A stretch of 64,000 nucleotides of DNA from Bog-532 sp965277615 (GCA_965277615.1 CBDIDG010000006.1:1860001-1924000), one strand, 5' to 3'; counted from the first letter of the stretch, positions 49,268 to 58,289 are shown. Notes: generated from the sequence alone by a model not told the origin. A program made the numbers and translations.

Positions 49268-50641
49268 GTGTCCGAGACTCGGACCTCTTCCCTGGCCGGA
49301 CCAGCTGACGAGGCGAGCGTACGGGGGCTGCGCAAGCGCGCATTGCTGGTCTCCGGGATGGGCTTTTTCACCGACGCCTATGACCTGTTCGTCATAGGCA
49401 TCGTGTCCACGCTGCTGAAAACCGAGTGGCATCTGGATACCAGCCAGCTCGCGGTGCTCAACGCGGTCATGCTCGGGGCGGCGTTCCTCGGTGCGCTGGT
49501 CTTCGGCCGGGTCGCCGACAAGATCGGCCGCACCAAGGTCTACTGGATGTCAGCCGCGCTGATGGTCATCGCGGCGGTCGGGTCGGCGCTGGCCCCGTCG
49601 CTGGCCGTGCTGGTCGCCTTCCGGTTCCTGCTCGGCTTCGGCGTCGGTGGTGACTACCCGGTCAGCGCGGTCCTGATGAGCGAGTACGCCGACCACCGCA
49701 ACCGCGGCCGGATGGTCGGGCTGGTCTTCTCGGCCCAGGCCGTCGGCCTGGTCGTGGGACCGCTGATCGCCCTGGCCCTGCTGGGTGGCGGCGCCGGCCC
49801 GGGCGCCACCTGGCGGATCCTGCTCGGCATCGGCGCCATTCCCGCGGCCGCCGCCGTGTGGCTGCGCCGCAAGATGCCCGAGCCGCCCCGCTTCCAGGCC
49901 AAGGCGGCCAGCCCGGCCCAGCCCAGCACCCAGGCCGCGGATGAGGCCGTGGGCCTGCGGGCGTTTCTGGCCAGCCGCAGGCTCCTGGTGCTGCTCGCCG
50001 GGACGGCGGGCTGCTGGTTCCTGCTCGACTACGCCTACTACGGCAACACGATCTCCACCCCGCAGATCATCGCCCTGATCTCCCCGCACGCCTCCCAGAC
50101 CACGACGATCGCCATCCAGCTCGCGATCTTCGTGGTGGCCGCGGTCCCTGGTTACATGCTGGCGATCGCCAAGATGGACCGGATCGGGCACCGCCGGCTC
50201 CAGCTCATCGGGTTCATCTTGATGGGAGCCTGCTTCGCCGTGATCGGGCTGGTACCCGGGATGACCACGGCGGTCGTCCCGTTCCTGCTGGTCTACGGGA
50301 TCAGCTACTTCTTCACCGAATTCGGCCCAAACGTCACGACCTTCGTCCTGCCCGGCGAGCTGTTCCCCACCCGCGTCCGGGCCACCGGCCACGGCATCTC
50401 CGCCGGAATCGGCAAGCTCGGCGCGTTCATCGGCGTGTTCTTGTTCCCCCTCCTGCAGCATTCGCTGGGCTTGCGCGGCACACTGCTGCTGACCGCGGGA
50501 GTTTCGGCCCTCGGTGCGCTGCTGACCCTAGTGCTGCCCGAACCGGCTGGCCGCAGTCTGGAAGAGATCTCCGGAGAAGCCGACGTCATCGCCGCCGCCG
50601 AACAGGTCATCCGCGACGCCGCCGAGCCCACCCCGGCCTGA
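49268..50641 (+). CDS. MFS transporter, phosphate/sugar-acid symporter type
   Basis: A 457-residue MFS protein like fungal and bacterial phosphate:H+ symporters. It has GMGFFTDAYDLFVIGIVSTL in helix 1, FGRVADKIGRTKVYWMSAAL, then GFGVGGDYPVSAVLMSEYAD and FGPNVTTFVLPGELFPTRVR, which are hallmark PHS segments. GTG at 49268 was chosen because AGGA lies seven bases before it; the ATG at 49262 lies too close. A leader hairpin precedes it. Phosphate is a likely substrate, but organic anions remain possible. Confidence 0.88.
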   Translation: MSETRTSSLAGPADEASVRGLRKRALLVSGMGFFTDAYDLFVIGIVSTLLKTEWHLDTSQLAVLNAVMLGAAFLGALVFGRVADKIGRTKVYWMSAALMVIAAVGSALAPSLAVLVAFRFLLGFGVGGDYPVSAVLMSEYADHRNRGRMVGLVFSAQAVGLVVGPLIALALLGGGAGPGATWRILLGIGAIPAAAAVWLRRKMPEPPRFQAKAASPAQPSTQAADEAVGLRAFLASRRLLVLLAGTAGCWFLLDYAYYGNTISTPQIIALISPHASQTTTIAIQLAIFVVAAVPGYMLAIAKMDRIGHRRLQLIGFILMGACFAVIGLVPGMTTAVVPFLLVYGISYFFTEFGPNVTTFVLPGELFPTRVRATGHGISAGIGKLGAFIGVFLFPLLQHSLGLRGTLLLTAGVSALGALLTLVLPEPAGRSLEEISGEADVIAAAEQVIRDAAEPTPA

Positions 50642-50766
50642 GGCACCCCTGCGCTGGGCAAGCTTTCGCCACGGGGCCGGCACGCCGAAGCCATCCGCTA
50701 CCGGGAGTACTGCGGATATCTCAGGTCCGGGATCGCGCCGATACCCTGTGCCCGGCCTGCGGCCAG

Positions 50767-51417
50767 TCAGCGGAAGCCGGTCAGGGCCCCAGCGGTAGCC
50801 CGCCCACCGGCCAGATGCAGGAAACCAGCGGCCCGCTCAAACACCCGGCCCACGGCGTTTCCGGCCAGCCATTCCTGGTAGGCCTGGTAACGGGTCATCT
50901 CCCACGGCTGAACGTGGGCGGGCATATCCGCAAGCTCTGGCTCGGGTAGGTGGGCCCACCGCCAGGCCGCGGTCATCGCCGCACCATCCCCGCCCGGCGC
51001 GGGCGGCTCGATGAAAGCAGTCCCCGGCCAGTCCTCGCTGAGCTGGTTCCGGACGAACCGCAGACCCGTCAGCGTCCCCTCAATCACCGGATGCTGAGCC
51101 GGGGGTTGGGCGGCGAGGATCGCGTCATAGATGTCCATGTACTGGCGGATCAGCCGGGCGTCGATGATGGTCACCCACCACACCGCCTCACCAACCGCCT
51201 CAAAGGCAGCCGCTTGGTTGGCGGCCTGATGGACGCCGAGCCGTTCGATCACCTCAGACATGCCGCTCAGCGACCATTCCAGTGCCCGTTCCTCAGCGAA
51301 CGCGTCGGTCAAATGGTCCCGGTTCCAGCTGATCCGGCAATCCGGCGTGCAGAAGCGGGCATGCTCGCGGCGCGGCGCGAACACCCTCCCGCACTGACTG
51401 CACCCCCGGGTCACCAT
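50767..51417 (-). CDS. Unrecognised protein with N-terminal zinc-ribbon motif
   Basis: A 216-residue protein. CSQCGRVFAPRREHARFC and then C in TPDC give a CxxC-CxxxC zinc ribbon at residues 7-30, similar to the MYM/FCS-like CGRVF patterns. The remaining 180 residues are helical (ALEWSLSGMSEVIERLG, FEAVGEAVWWVTIIDARLIR, TLTGLRFVRNQLSEDW) and lack a recognised domain. Start ATG at 51417 follows GAGGTG. It may be a nucleic-acid-binding or toxin-antitoxin-like protein of actinomycetes, but this is inference. No partner gene is adjacent. Confidence 0.65.
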   Translation of the reverse strand: MVTRGCSQCGRVFAPRREHARFCTPDCRISWNRDHLTDAFAEERALEWSLSGMSEVIERLGVHQAANQAAAFEAVGEAVWWVTIIDARLIRQYMDIYDAILAAQPPAQHPVIEGTLTGLRFVRNQLSEDWPGTAFIEPPAPGGDGAAMTAAWRWAHLPEPELADMPAHVQPWEMTRYQAYQEWLAGNAVGRVFERAAGFLHLAGGRATAGALTGFR

Positions 51418-51515
51418 CACCTCAGGTTACTTGCCATGCCGCAGAGGTCACGTGACATCGCCGCAAAGCGGATGCGGCCCGGTCGGTTGGCCGGGCCGCA
51501 CCCTCCGCTTGGAGG

Positions 51516-52433
51516 TCAGGGGATGTAGTACATGGGGTTGGGCAGCTTGACCTGGTGGCCGGCGTCGCCGCCGAGCAGGTCGCTGTACTGGTCGCCGAAG
51601 TCGGCCACGATCGAGTAGCCCTGGCTGGAGATGTACTTACGGGTACCGGACTTGTACTCGATGGTGGTGCAGGTCGGCGCGGCCGCGCAGTGCAGGTAGG
51701 ACGGCGGTGTGGACGGCTTGAGGAACAGGTGCCCGGCCGGCGGGGCCGCGTAGCCCGCGCTGGTCAGGTCCTTGATCGTGGCCGCGGTCTGGGACTGCGG
51801 CCGGCCGGTGATGTAGAAGACCGCGTAGCCGTGGCTGGCGGCGTAGCTGACCAACTGGGGCATGTAGAACACGGCCGGGAACGCCGCCGCGTTGACCCAG
51901 ATCGCGTTGGAGGCCGAGGTGTAGCCGAACTGCTCGGCCAGCGTGTAGTCGTAGGTGTTGAGCAGCGTGTCGTCGATGTCGAACACCACCGCGGGCTTGC
52001 CGTGGCCGTGCGGGCGGTAGGACGCCCAGGCCAGGTAGGACTCGGCGTTGGCCACGATCTGCTTCATCTGCTTGGCGTAGTTGCTGGTGGCCGACGGGAT
52101 GGTGACCTGGCCGACGACCGGGAAGGTGGCGCTGGCCGAGCCGTAGTAGTGCTCGATCTGGTCTTCCAGCACGTTGACGTTCAGCTCGGTGTTGCCGTTC
52201 ACCGGCGTGTAGGCGTCCTGGGCCTTGACCCGCGCCGCCTGCTGATCGATGGACGGCGGCTGGTGCCCGGTTGAGGCCCCGGCTACGCTCAGCGACCCGA
52301 AGGCCAGGCCGGCCGCGGCAATCACCGAGCCAGCAATCACCGGCAGTGAACGGCTGAAGCGGCTACGCTCCCGGGCTGGGCTCCCAGCGGCTGAACCCTC
52401 AGCGGCTGAGCCGTCAGCGGGGGGTGTGGTCAC
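51516..52433 (-). CDS. Secreted HAD acid phosphatase (class B type)
   Basis: A 305-residue HAD IIIB phosphatase. The N-terminal signal anchor (LPVIAGSVIAAAGLAFGSLS) directs it out of the cell. The HAD motif is VVFDIDDTLLNTYD; VFYITGRPQSQT is motif II and VADFGDQYSDLLGG motif IV. This group dephosphorylates nucleotides and sugar phosphates outside. The start GTG at 52433 has AGGAGA five bases before it. It stands alone. Confidence 0.9.
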   Translation of the reverse strand: MTTPPADGSAAEGSAAGSPARERSRFSRSLPVIAGSVIAAAGLAFGSLSVAGASTGHQPPSIDQQAARVKAQDAYTPVNGNTELNVNVLEDQIEHYYGSASATFPVVGQVTIPSATSNYAKQMKQIVANAESYLAWASYRPHGHGKPAVVFDIDDTLLNTYDYTLAEQFGYTSASNAIWVNAAAFPAVFYMPQLVSYAASHGYAVFYITGRPQSQTAATIKDLTSAGYAAPPAGHLFLKPSTPPSYLHCAAAPTCTTIEYKSGTRKYISSQGYSIVADFGDQYSDLLGGDAGHQVKLPNPMYYIP

Positions 52434-52740
52434 AAGGTCTCCTGACGTGCGTCGATGCTGTTGGTTATCGGGGGACTCTGGCACATAGGCCGCATGGCGG
52501 ACAAGCCGCAACCTGGATTTAGCGGTGATTAGGCTTCTGCGGTGAAGATCATGCCGCTTCCTGAAAACCCGGTGGTCAGCGTTTTACCCCTGGGGGGCGG
52601 GGGGGTTTTACCCAGGGGGCCGGGCCTGCGGCAAAGGGGTAATACGACCCCTGCCGGGCGAATGGGGCCCGCAGCGAAGTTGAACCTGTCGCGCGGTGGC
52701 CGGGCTGGCCGGCTGGCGCCAGAGCAGACAGGAGATCGTC
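52434..52740. other. Intergenic region with G-run cluster
   Basis: About 300 bases without a gene. The main feature is a G-quadruplex-like run at 52592-52624. The two divergent promoters must be here, but no clear -10/-35 pair was identified. Confidence 0.5.
52592..52624 (+). other. G-quadruplex-forming sequence
   Basis: Four G-runs lie in 33 bases on the plus strand: six, seven, five and three G. The TTTTACCC block occurs on each side of the first two runs. It is in the leader of the gene at 52741 and could block or tune transcription. The structure is inferred from sequence pattern only. Confidence 0.5.
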
Positions 52741-53097
52741 ATGAACACCACTTCACCTCAGCACCGCACCGGATCTCAACCCCGCACCGGCCCGGCCACC
52801 CTGGCCCGGAAGGCCGCCTTCCGTACCCGCCGGGCCGTAGGGCTCGTCATCGCCGCGACCGTCAGCCTGCTGAGCCTGGGCGCGGGTGCGCCGGCTTTCG
52901 CGATGACGGTCGCGCCGGGCGGCGGGGGCACGGGCAGGCTGGCGATCCCACCCGCCCCGGCCTCGGTCAGCGTTGGCGTCGCGACCTGGCAGGTCGCGCT
53001 GATCGCGGCCGGAGCCGCCCTGCTCGGTGCCGCCGTCGCCCTGCTGGCCCGCCGACTGCGCCCGGTCCGCCGACCCGTCACAGCTCCAGCCGCCTGA
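52741..53097 (+). CDS. Small secreted/membrane protein, unrecognised
   Basis: A 118-residue protein. The N terminus is basic, then a signal-like helix (VGLVIAATVSLLSLGAGAPA) with a possible cleavage after AFA. A Gly/Pro loop (VAPGGGGTGRLAIPPAPASV) and a second membrane helix (WQVALIAAGAALLGAAVALL) follow, ending in basic RRLRPVRRPV. The order suggests a small exported protein anchored at its C terminus. AGGAGA precedes the ATG. No family is recognised. Confidence 0.65.
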   Translation: MNTTSPQHRTGSQPRTGPATLARKAAFRTRRAVGLVIAATVSLLSLGAGAPAFAMTVAPGGGGTGRLAIPPAPASVSVGVATWQVALIAAGAALLGAAVALLARRLRPVRRPVTAPAA

Positions 53098-53179
53098 CGT
53101 GCCGCACACCGACCGCCGGTCCCGGCCGGCGACCCGCTCACCCCGTACGGGCGAGCGAGGCGGCCGGGACCAACCGTGG

Positions 53180-54604
53180 CTACGGCTCCGGTGCCGGTCG
53201 CGGGCCGGGGACCAGTCCACTGGCTCCATTGTCGAGCGGGTGGTCCGCCCGGAGATCGGTCTCCATCTGGCTGCTGACCAGCCGGAGCGCCCGCTCGGCC
53301 GAGGTGGTGACGGGATCCGGGTGGTGCGGCGCGCCTGCTCGCCGGCCCAGACCGGCGATCGTCGCTTCACTGAGGTGACCGGCCTGCTGGTGGCTGGCCC
53401 GGGCGATCTTTACCGCCTCGTCCGCGAGCATCGGCGGACGCATGGACCGGGCCCGGCCGTTGGCCTCCACCCGCTGGGCGGCCCGGGCCCGGGTCTCGAT
53501 GCGGTGCTCCAGCCGGATGACGCGGCGCCGCATCCGGTCCCGCCGGGCCAGCGGCCGCCGCGTCGCCCGGCCGAACGCGCTGAGCCGGTCGGTCTGCTCG
53601 GAGCCGTCCCGGGCGTGCACGGCGATGACCATCAAGTTGGCCAGGATGCTCACCGCAGTGACCGCGGCGGCCACGCTGAGCGCAGTCTCCCGGGCCCCGT
53701 TGCCCAGGGCGAGCAGCACCTCCGACCACATCCGGGAGAACATGAGCAGCCCGAGCACGATCATGCCCAGGGCACAGGCCACGACGACGATCCTGGTCAG
53801 CCAGTCCAGGCTGGCCAGTGGGATCCGGCCCGCGTGATCCTTGTGGGCCCGCAGCCGGTCCCCGGCGAAGGCGAAGCACCCGTAGGAGATGACGGTAATC
53901 ATCGCGGCCAGGGCCGCGGCGAACGCCAGCTGAGGTGACTGCGGGTCGGCCCAGTTCACGTCGGTGATGCCGGACAGGAAGTAGATCAGCAGCAGGAAGT
54001 CGAAGACCAGCACGACCCGGGGCAGGTACCGGAACCAGCGCGGCAGCCGGTCATGCTTGCGGCTGCTGCGGCCCCGCTCCCATTCCACCTGAGCGGCCAG
54101 AGTGTCGCGGTCGGCTTCGGTCCGCCGCAGCGTCCGGGGAATGCCGTCCGGGTGCGCGACGTGCTCGTCGGGGATGCGCCGGATCCGGTCCAGCAGGGTG
54201 GCACGGCGGGCCTTGAGCCGATCGGCCCGTCGGTTCATCCGGCTCAGCCGCCGGAAGGCCGTGTACAGCTCGTGGCCCGCCCGGCGCCGCGCGATGCTGT
54301 GCAGGGCGTCTTCGCCGTGGGTGGCGTGCACGGAGTCGTGCGCTCCAGGGTGGCCATCCTGCTCTGCGGCCAGGGCACGGACCGCGCGGCGGCTGGCCCG
54401 CGACCACCGGCCGACGCCGATCCGGCAGCGGGTCAGTAGCAAGAGGCCGCGCGGGCGGCGGCGCCGGATCCGGTCGGTCTCGGCCAGGTCCGGGCCGGGT
54501 GATGGTTCGCTGGCTGAGTCCGGCACGGGGCTGGGCACATACAGCGGGACTTCAGTGGGGTCGTCGGGGGGTGGCTGCTGTCCGGCGGGAAAACGTGATC
54601 CCAT
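53180..54604 (-). CDS. Unrecognised polytopic membrane protein
   Basis: A 474-residue protein. The N-terminal third is basic and helical (SRMNRRADRLKARRATLLDR), likely cytoplasmic coiled coil. Four membrane segments follow: VVLVFDFLLLIYFLSGITD, AFAAALAAMITVISYGCFAF, IVVVACALGMIVLGLLMFSR and SVAAAVTAVSILANLMVIAV. The C-terminal 170 residues are Arg-rich (RRRVIRLEHRIETRARAAQR). ATG at 54604 follows GGAG; another ATG lies four codons upstream. It ends an operon with the OmpA-like lipoprotein 22 bases upstream, so a shared envelope role is likely. Confidence 0.72.
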   Translation of the reverse strand: MGSRFPAGQQPPPDDPTEVPLYVPSPVPDSASEPSPGPDLAETDRIRRRRPRGLLLLTRCRIGVGRWSRASRRAVRALAAEQDGHPGAHDSVHATHGEDALHSIARRRAGHELYTAFRRLSRMNRRADRLKARRATLLDRIRRIPDEHVAHPDGIPRTLRRTEADRDTLAAQVEWERGRSSRKHDRLPRWFRYLPRVVLVFDFLLLIYFLSGITDVNWADPQSPQLAFAAALAAMITVISYGCFAFAGDRLRAHKDHAGRIPLASLDWLTRIVVVACALGMIVLGLLMFSRMWSEVLLALGNGARETALSVAAAVTAVSILANLMVIAVHARDGSEQTDRLSAFGRATRRPLARRDRMRRRVIRLEHRIETRARAAQRVEANGRARSMRPPMLADEAVKIARASHQQAGHLSEATIAGLGRRAGAPHHPDPVTTSAERALRLVSSQMETDLRADHPLDNGASGLVPGPRPAPEP

Positions 54605-54626
54605 GAGGAGCTCCATCCTGCTCGGG

Positions 54627-55982
54627 TTACGAGGCAGCGGTGATGGGGGTCAACGTGATCACCACGCGACGGAGCTGGGCACACTTGGTCTCGTCCAGTT
54701 TTCCGCCGACCGTGCAGGACTGTCCCGCAGTGCCGATCCCATTGACATGGGTGATCCGCTGGGCCGGTAGACCCAGCGCGATGAGGCGGTGCTGAACCGC
54801 CTGGGCCCGCGACGTTGAGAGCCGGAGATTGTAAGAGGCGGTCCCGCCGTCGGGAGACGCCTGCCCGGTGATGGACACCGACAGCTGCCCGGAACCAGCC
54901 CGGGTGGCGAGCGGTGCGAGATAGCTGTTCGCGCCGGGCAGCAGGGATGCGCTGCCGAAGGCGAACAGCAGGTCGGCCGGCACGATCGACTGCTGCTGAC
55001 CATGCGGGCCGGTGATGCTCTGCACGACCGGAACCGGGACAACCGGAACCGGCACGGTGCTGTTGGAGCGGTGCAGTGGCCGGGAGGTGTCGTCGATGCG
55101 GCACACGGCCGCGCCGGCCGCGCGGCAGATCGCCACCCAGTCACGGGCGAGGGCGGTCTGCTGGGGCAGGGGCAGGCTGGGCTGCCGGCCCGCGGTCTGT
55201 CCGAGCCCGGAGAACATAACGGTCCATCCGGCCAGGTTGGGTAGCAGGCCGCGCTGCTTGAGCGCGGCCGCAGCGCTGGCGGGTGGCTCGGCCCAGCCCA
55301 CCTGACGCAGGTCGAATCCGCCGGCGGTGGTCACTCCGGACGTCAGCAGCATCATCGTGCCGGGCGTCGTGCTGGCCCGGGACGCCTGCAGCATCGTGGT
55401 CAGCAGATCGTACGGACCAGTGGCCGCCTCCCGGCCGAGCTCGGTGGTGATACGGGAGAGGTTCTGCGCGAGCAGAGTAGATCGCCGCGGGCCGTGTTCG
55501 ATCTGACCGTCGGCCCGGCGCGGGGTGAGCGGGAACTGTACCGCCTGGCCGCTGGCCGGGCTGACCACGTAGGCGATCGCGGCACTGCCGGCGGCACCAG
55601 CCCGCTGCAGGAGCGCGGTGTCGGCCGAGGACAGCGCCGGGGCGGGCTCGTTCGCCGTCGCGGTGGCCGCGATGACGATCGGCTTGGTGGTGTCGGCACT
55701 GGCCCCAGCCATGCAGCCCGCCAGGGCGAGCAGAGTCGCGCTCGCAGCCAAGGCGGCCACCAGGACCCGCAGTTGGGCGGAGCGGGGCCGCGAAACCTCA
55801 GGTTCCCCAGAAGTGATGGATGGGATAGAGACTCGGCGCTGAATCCCGGCGGGGGCGGACCGGCCCGGAGTAGTGTTCCCCAGATCCGCCTGGTGTCCGG
55901 CCGAGCATCCGCCCTGAACCGGCTCGGTGAAGAAACGCCGACCTGTCGACGGGCGATGGATCTTGGATGTAATGCCCATCAT
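54627..55982 (-). CDS. OmpA-like lipoprotein
   Basis: A 451-residue lipoprotein with a C-terminal OmpA domain. The lipobox LLALAGC (Cys90) lies inside the protein, preceded by about 75 extra residues that are not a usual signal peptide. The middle region is vWA-like, with LLTTMLQASRASTTPGTMML. The OmpA domain runs from ADLLFAFGSASLLPGANSYL through LRLSTSRAQAVQHRLIALGL to the peptidoglycan-binding end. The ATG at 55982 has GGGAG four bases upstream. A shorter start near the lipobox would need a rare codon. It is coupled to the membrane protein downstream. Confidence 0.78.
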   Translation of the reverse strand: MMGITSKIHRPSTGRRFFTEPVQGGCSAGHQADLGNTTPGRSAPAGIQRRVSIPSITSGEPEVSRPRSAQLRVLVAALAASATLLALAGCMAGASADTTKPIVIAATATANEPAPALSSADTALLQRAGAAGSAAIAYVVSPASGQAVQFPLTPRRADGQIEHGPRRSTLLAQNLSRITTELGREAATGPYDLLTTMLQASRASTTPGTMMLLTSGVTTAGGFDLRQVGWAEPPASAAAALKQRGLLPNLAGWTVMFSGLGQTAGRQPSLPLPQQTALARDWVAICRAAGAAVCRIDDTSRPLHRSNSTVPVPVVPVPVVQSITGPHGQQQSIVPADLLFAFGSASLLPGANSYLAPLATRAGSGQLSVSITGQASPDGGTASYNLRLSTSRAQAVQHRLIALGLPAQRITHVNGIGTAGQSCTVGGKLDETKCAQLRRVVITLTPITAAS

Positions 55983-56009
55983 GCAACTCCCTACTGCAAA
56001 CCTCTTTTT

Positions 56010-56023
56010 TGGGATTCCCATAG
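56010..56023. promoter_or_regulatory. Palindrome box A (TGGGATTCCCATA)
   Basis: TGGGATTCCCATA, near the 5' end of the lipoprotein gene. It shares the GGGATTCCC core with box B at 56303. Confidence 0.5.
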
Positions 56024-56302
56024 CGGGACGAGAACAAACGGGGTTGCATTGAGGGCGGCCCGGAGTTAGACTCCCGCGATGCGCTACGACACGGCGTCAG
56101 CCCTCGGATCCGGCCCTGACCACTTGACCGGACGGGTCCGAAGCGGGGCTTCCCTGGGAAAATTCCAGCCTGAGACCCTACCTAGGGTCAGCCGGACTCG
56201 CCGTGGCGTCGCTGAAGTCACCGCGCTACAACGCCAGCATCAAGATCACGACACGCTGACGCGATTTAATGCCTTCCGGGTAGACGGAGAGTACGGTTGC
56301 TC

Positions 56303-56317
56303 TATGGGATTCCCATA
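56303..56317. promoter_or_regulatory. Palindrome box B (TATGGGATTCCCATA)
   Basis: A perfect 15-base palindrome with a central T, 65 bases before the XRE gene. Both boxes lie in the shared divergent region, so one regulator may act on both genes. Confidence 0.55.
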
Positions 56318-56381
56318 CCGTGGATCACAGGCCGGGACTCGCAGCTTTCGGAACGACTTGACGTCAGGGCGACCCTAAGTC

Positions 56382-57293
56382 ATGCCGCCTCAGACCAGCG
56401 GACCCCTCGGCCCCCGGCGCAAGATCGCCGCCGTACTCAAGCAATGGCGAGATGAGTCCGGGGAAAGCCTGAACGACGTAGCCGAAGCTCTGCTGATTTC
56501 TACCTCGAAGCTGTCCAGGCTGGAGAACGCCGAGGGAAAGCCGCGGTTGCGCGACGTTCGCGACCTCATTCAGCATTACGGCAAGGAGGAGACCCCGCAG
56601 GCTGGCCAGCTTCCCCGCTTGGTCAAGGCGTCTGAAGTCAACGGCTGGTGGACGAACTTCGACGACAACGTGCTGGTGGATCACATCCGCCTCGACACCC
56701 ACATCGCGTACGAAGCGGACGCCTCGGTGGAACGGGTCTATACCATTCCGTTCCTTCCTATTCATCTGCAGACCGAGGCGTACGCCGCGGCGTACTATCG
56801 CGACTTGGAGCGTCGGCCAGCAGACCAAATGCCCGAATTGCTGCAGATACGCGAGAAGCGCAAGGAAGCACTGAAACACCGCAACGGTCTCGATCCGCTC
56901 AGGCTCGTCGCTGTGACCCATGAGTGCTCTCTACGGCAGATCGTGGGTTCGGTCCAGACCATGCACGAGCAGCTCGATGAGCTTCTGGTCCGGTCCGGCG
57001 AAGCGAACGTCACTCTGCACGTTTTTCCGTTCTCGGCAACACCGATGCCCACCATGACCTGTATGTACGCGTATTTCCAGTACGAAGATCCAGAGGATCC
57101 AGAGAATCTGGAGCAGGACGTGGTCCAGATCGAAACCCAGGACGGCTTCCTGACGATCGACAGCCCCAAGGACGTCAAGCGGTATCGCGACGCGCACGCC
57201 GCGCTAGTAGCAGCGGCGCTGAGCGAAGACGATTCTCGGACGCTTATCTGCAGCATCCGAGACGGCCTGCTATTACCTCAATCCGAGCCGTGA
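56382..57293 (+). CDS. XRE-family regulator with DUF5753
   Basis: A 303-residue actinomycete regulator. The HTH is at about 15-70 (IAAVLKQWRDESGESLNDVA, EALLISTSKLSRLENAEGKP), and the DUF5753 domain follows from about 100: YEADASVERVYTIPFLPIHL, QTEAYAAAYYRDLE, then VTLHVFPFSATPMPTMTCMY. Such genes often sit beside DUF397 genes or biosynthetic clusters; no DUF397 partner is present here. Codon use is less GC-biased than in the flanks, as in the next two genes. No strong ribosome-binding site precedes the ATG. Confidence 0.9.
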   Translation: MPPQTSGPLGPRRKIAAVLKQWRDESGESLNDVAEALLISTSKLSRLENAEGKPRLRDVRDLIQHYGKEETPQAGQLPRLVKASEVNGWWTNFDDNVLVDHIRLDTHIAYEADASVERVYTIPFLPIHLQTEAYAAAYYRDLERRPADQMPELLQIREKRKEALKHRNGLDPLRLVAVTHECSLRQIVGSVQTMHEQLDELLVRSGEANVTLHVFPFSATPMPTMTCMYAYFQYEDPEDPENLEQDVVQIETQDGFLTIDSPKDVKRYRDAHAALVAAALSEDDSRTLICSIRDGLLLPQSEP

Positions 57294-57466
57294 CCGTTTT
57301 GGCAATAACGCACGATAGCAGTCATCTAGGCGCAATCAGAATGTAACAAGACAAGACACCGATCGAGCCACTTCACAGGGCGGTTCCGAGTAGAGTCGGA
57401 TCGAGATTGATAGTCCAGACTGTAGATCTGCAGACTGGTTAACCGCCCTAGCTGAGCGAGTTATTG

Positions 57467-58216
57467 ATGCCCGAAGACTCCCACCTGACGCAGTCGTCAG
57501 CGATGGCGCGAGTGCACGATGAAATTTCCCTGCAGGGCTACGCCATCACCAGCGAGTGGGACGTTGGCCTGCCGGATAAATGCGCCTGGGAATTCTTGAA
57601 TAACTACTTCAACAGGGACGAGCTACGGCACGACCAGGGTGATTTCCCGGTTGACCGCGAGCGAGCACGTGACGTCATCCAGTACGAGTGGGACGGTGAT
57701 GAGCTGACCCTCGCGGAGTACGAGACCGTCGTCATCCACGACCGGTCCGGCATCAAAGGCGATCGCTTCCACAAGCGCATCGAGCTGCTGCAGAACCCGG
57801 TCGCGCGCCAAATGGTGGAAATGTTCATCCGGATGGTGCCGGAGGACCGGCGGCGGCCCCGGGGGACGTTCGGCGTCAACATGTTCCGCACTCACACCGA
57901 TGTGGTGACCAAGCCGCATCAGGACGACGAGGAGTTCATCTTCCTCTACGTCCTGGCCCGGGACGGCGATGGCGCGGTGTCCTACCTCTACGACAACGAC
58001 GGAACGGGCCGTCCAGGTGTGGCAGACGACGCCGAACCCATCATGTGGCAACAACTGAATCCGGGCGAGCTGATGGTGTTTGAGGACGCACGGTTCAAGC
58101 ACGGCGCCACTCCCCTGGTCCCGCCAAAGACTGGCCACGCCAAGCGGGACGTTCTCGTCTGCACTATCGACTACCCGTCGACCTACCTCGAGCGGGATCA
58201 CGTCGTAGCAGGCTAG
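57467..58216 (+). CDS. 2-Oxoglutarate/Fe(II)-dependent dioxygenase (PF10014 type)
   Basis: A 249-residue 2OG-Fe(II) oxygenase. The iron ligands are His151 and Asp153 (KPHQDDEEFIF) and His212 (FKHGATPLVPP), with Arg227 for 2-oxoglutarate. RARDVIQYEWDGDELTLAEY and GTFGVNMFRTHTDVV match the PF10014-like group that hydroxylates free amino acids such as isoleucine. A TTG lies directly before the ATG at 57467. The neighbour M20 peptidase and the XRE regulator share its weaker GC bias. A role in making a hydroxylated amino acid is likely but not proven. Confidence 0.83.
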   Translation: MPEDSHLTQSSAMARVHDEISLQGYAITSEWDVGLPDKCAWEFLNNYFNRDELRHDQGDFPVDRERARDVIQYEWDGDELTLAEYETVVIHDRSGIKGDRFHKRIELLQNPVARQMVEMFIRMVPEDRRRPRGTFGVNMFRTHTDVVTKPHQDDEEFIFLYVLARDGDGAVSYLYDNDGTGRPGVADDAEPIMWQQLNPGELMVFEDARFKHGATPLVPPKTGHAKRDVLVCTIDYPSTYLERDHVVAG

Positions 58217-58289
58217 GGACGACCTTGCGACCTCATGCCGGGTGCTATCTGCGTGGCAATTACTAGTGCATGGTGCGGACGTGGCCAAT

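Larger units (their letters stand above)
55983..56381. other. Intergenic region with palindromic boxes
   Basis: About 400 bases between divergent genes. It holds two copies of a GGGA-T-TCCC palindrome (56010-56023 and 56303-56317) and a TTCCC-T-GGGAA palindrome near 56150-56160. No gene is credible in it. Confidence 0.6.

Noticed and set aside
56079..56378. A 99-codon plus-strand frame before the XRE gene
   Set aside because: It crosses palindromic control elements, has no ribosome-binding site and lacks coding bias.
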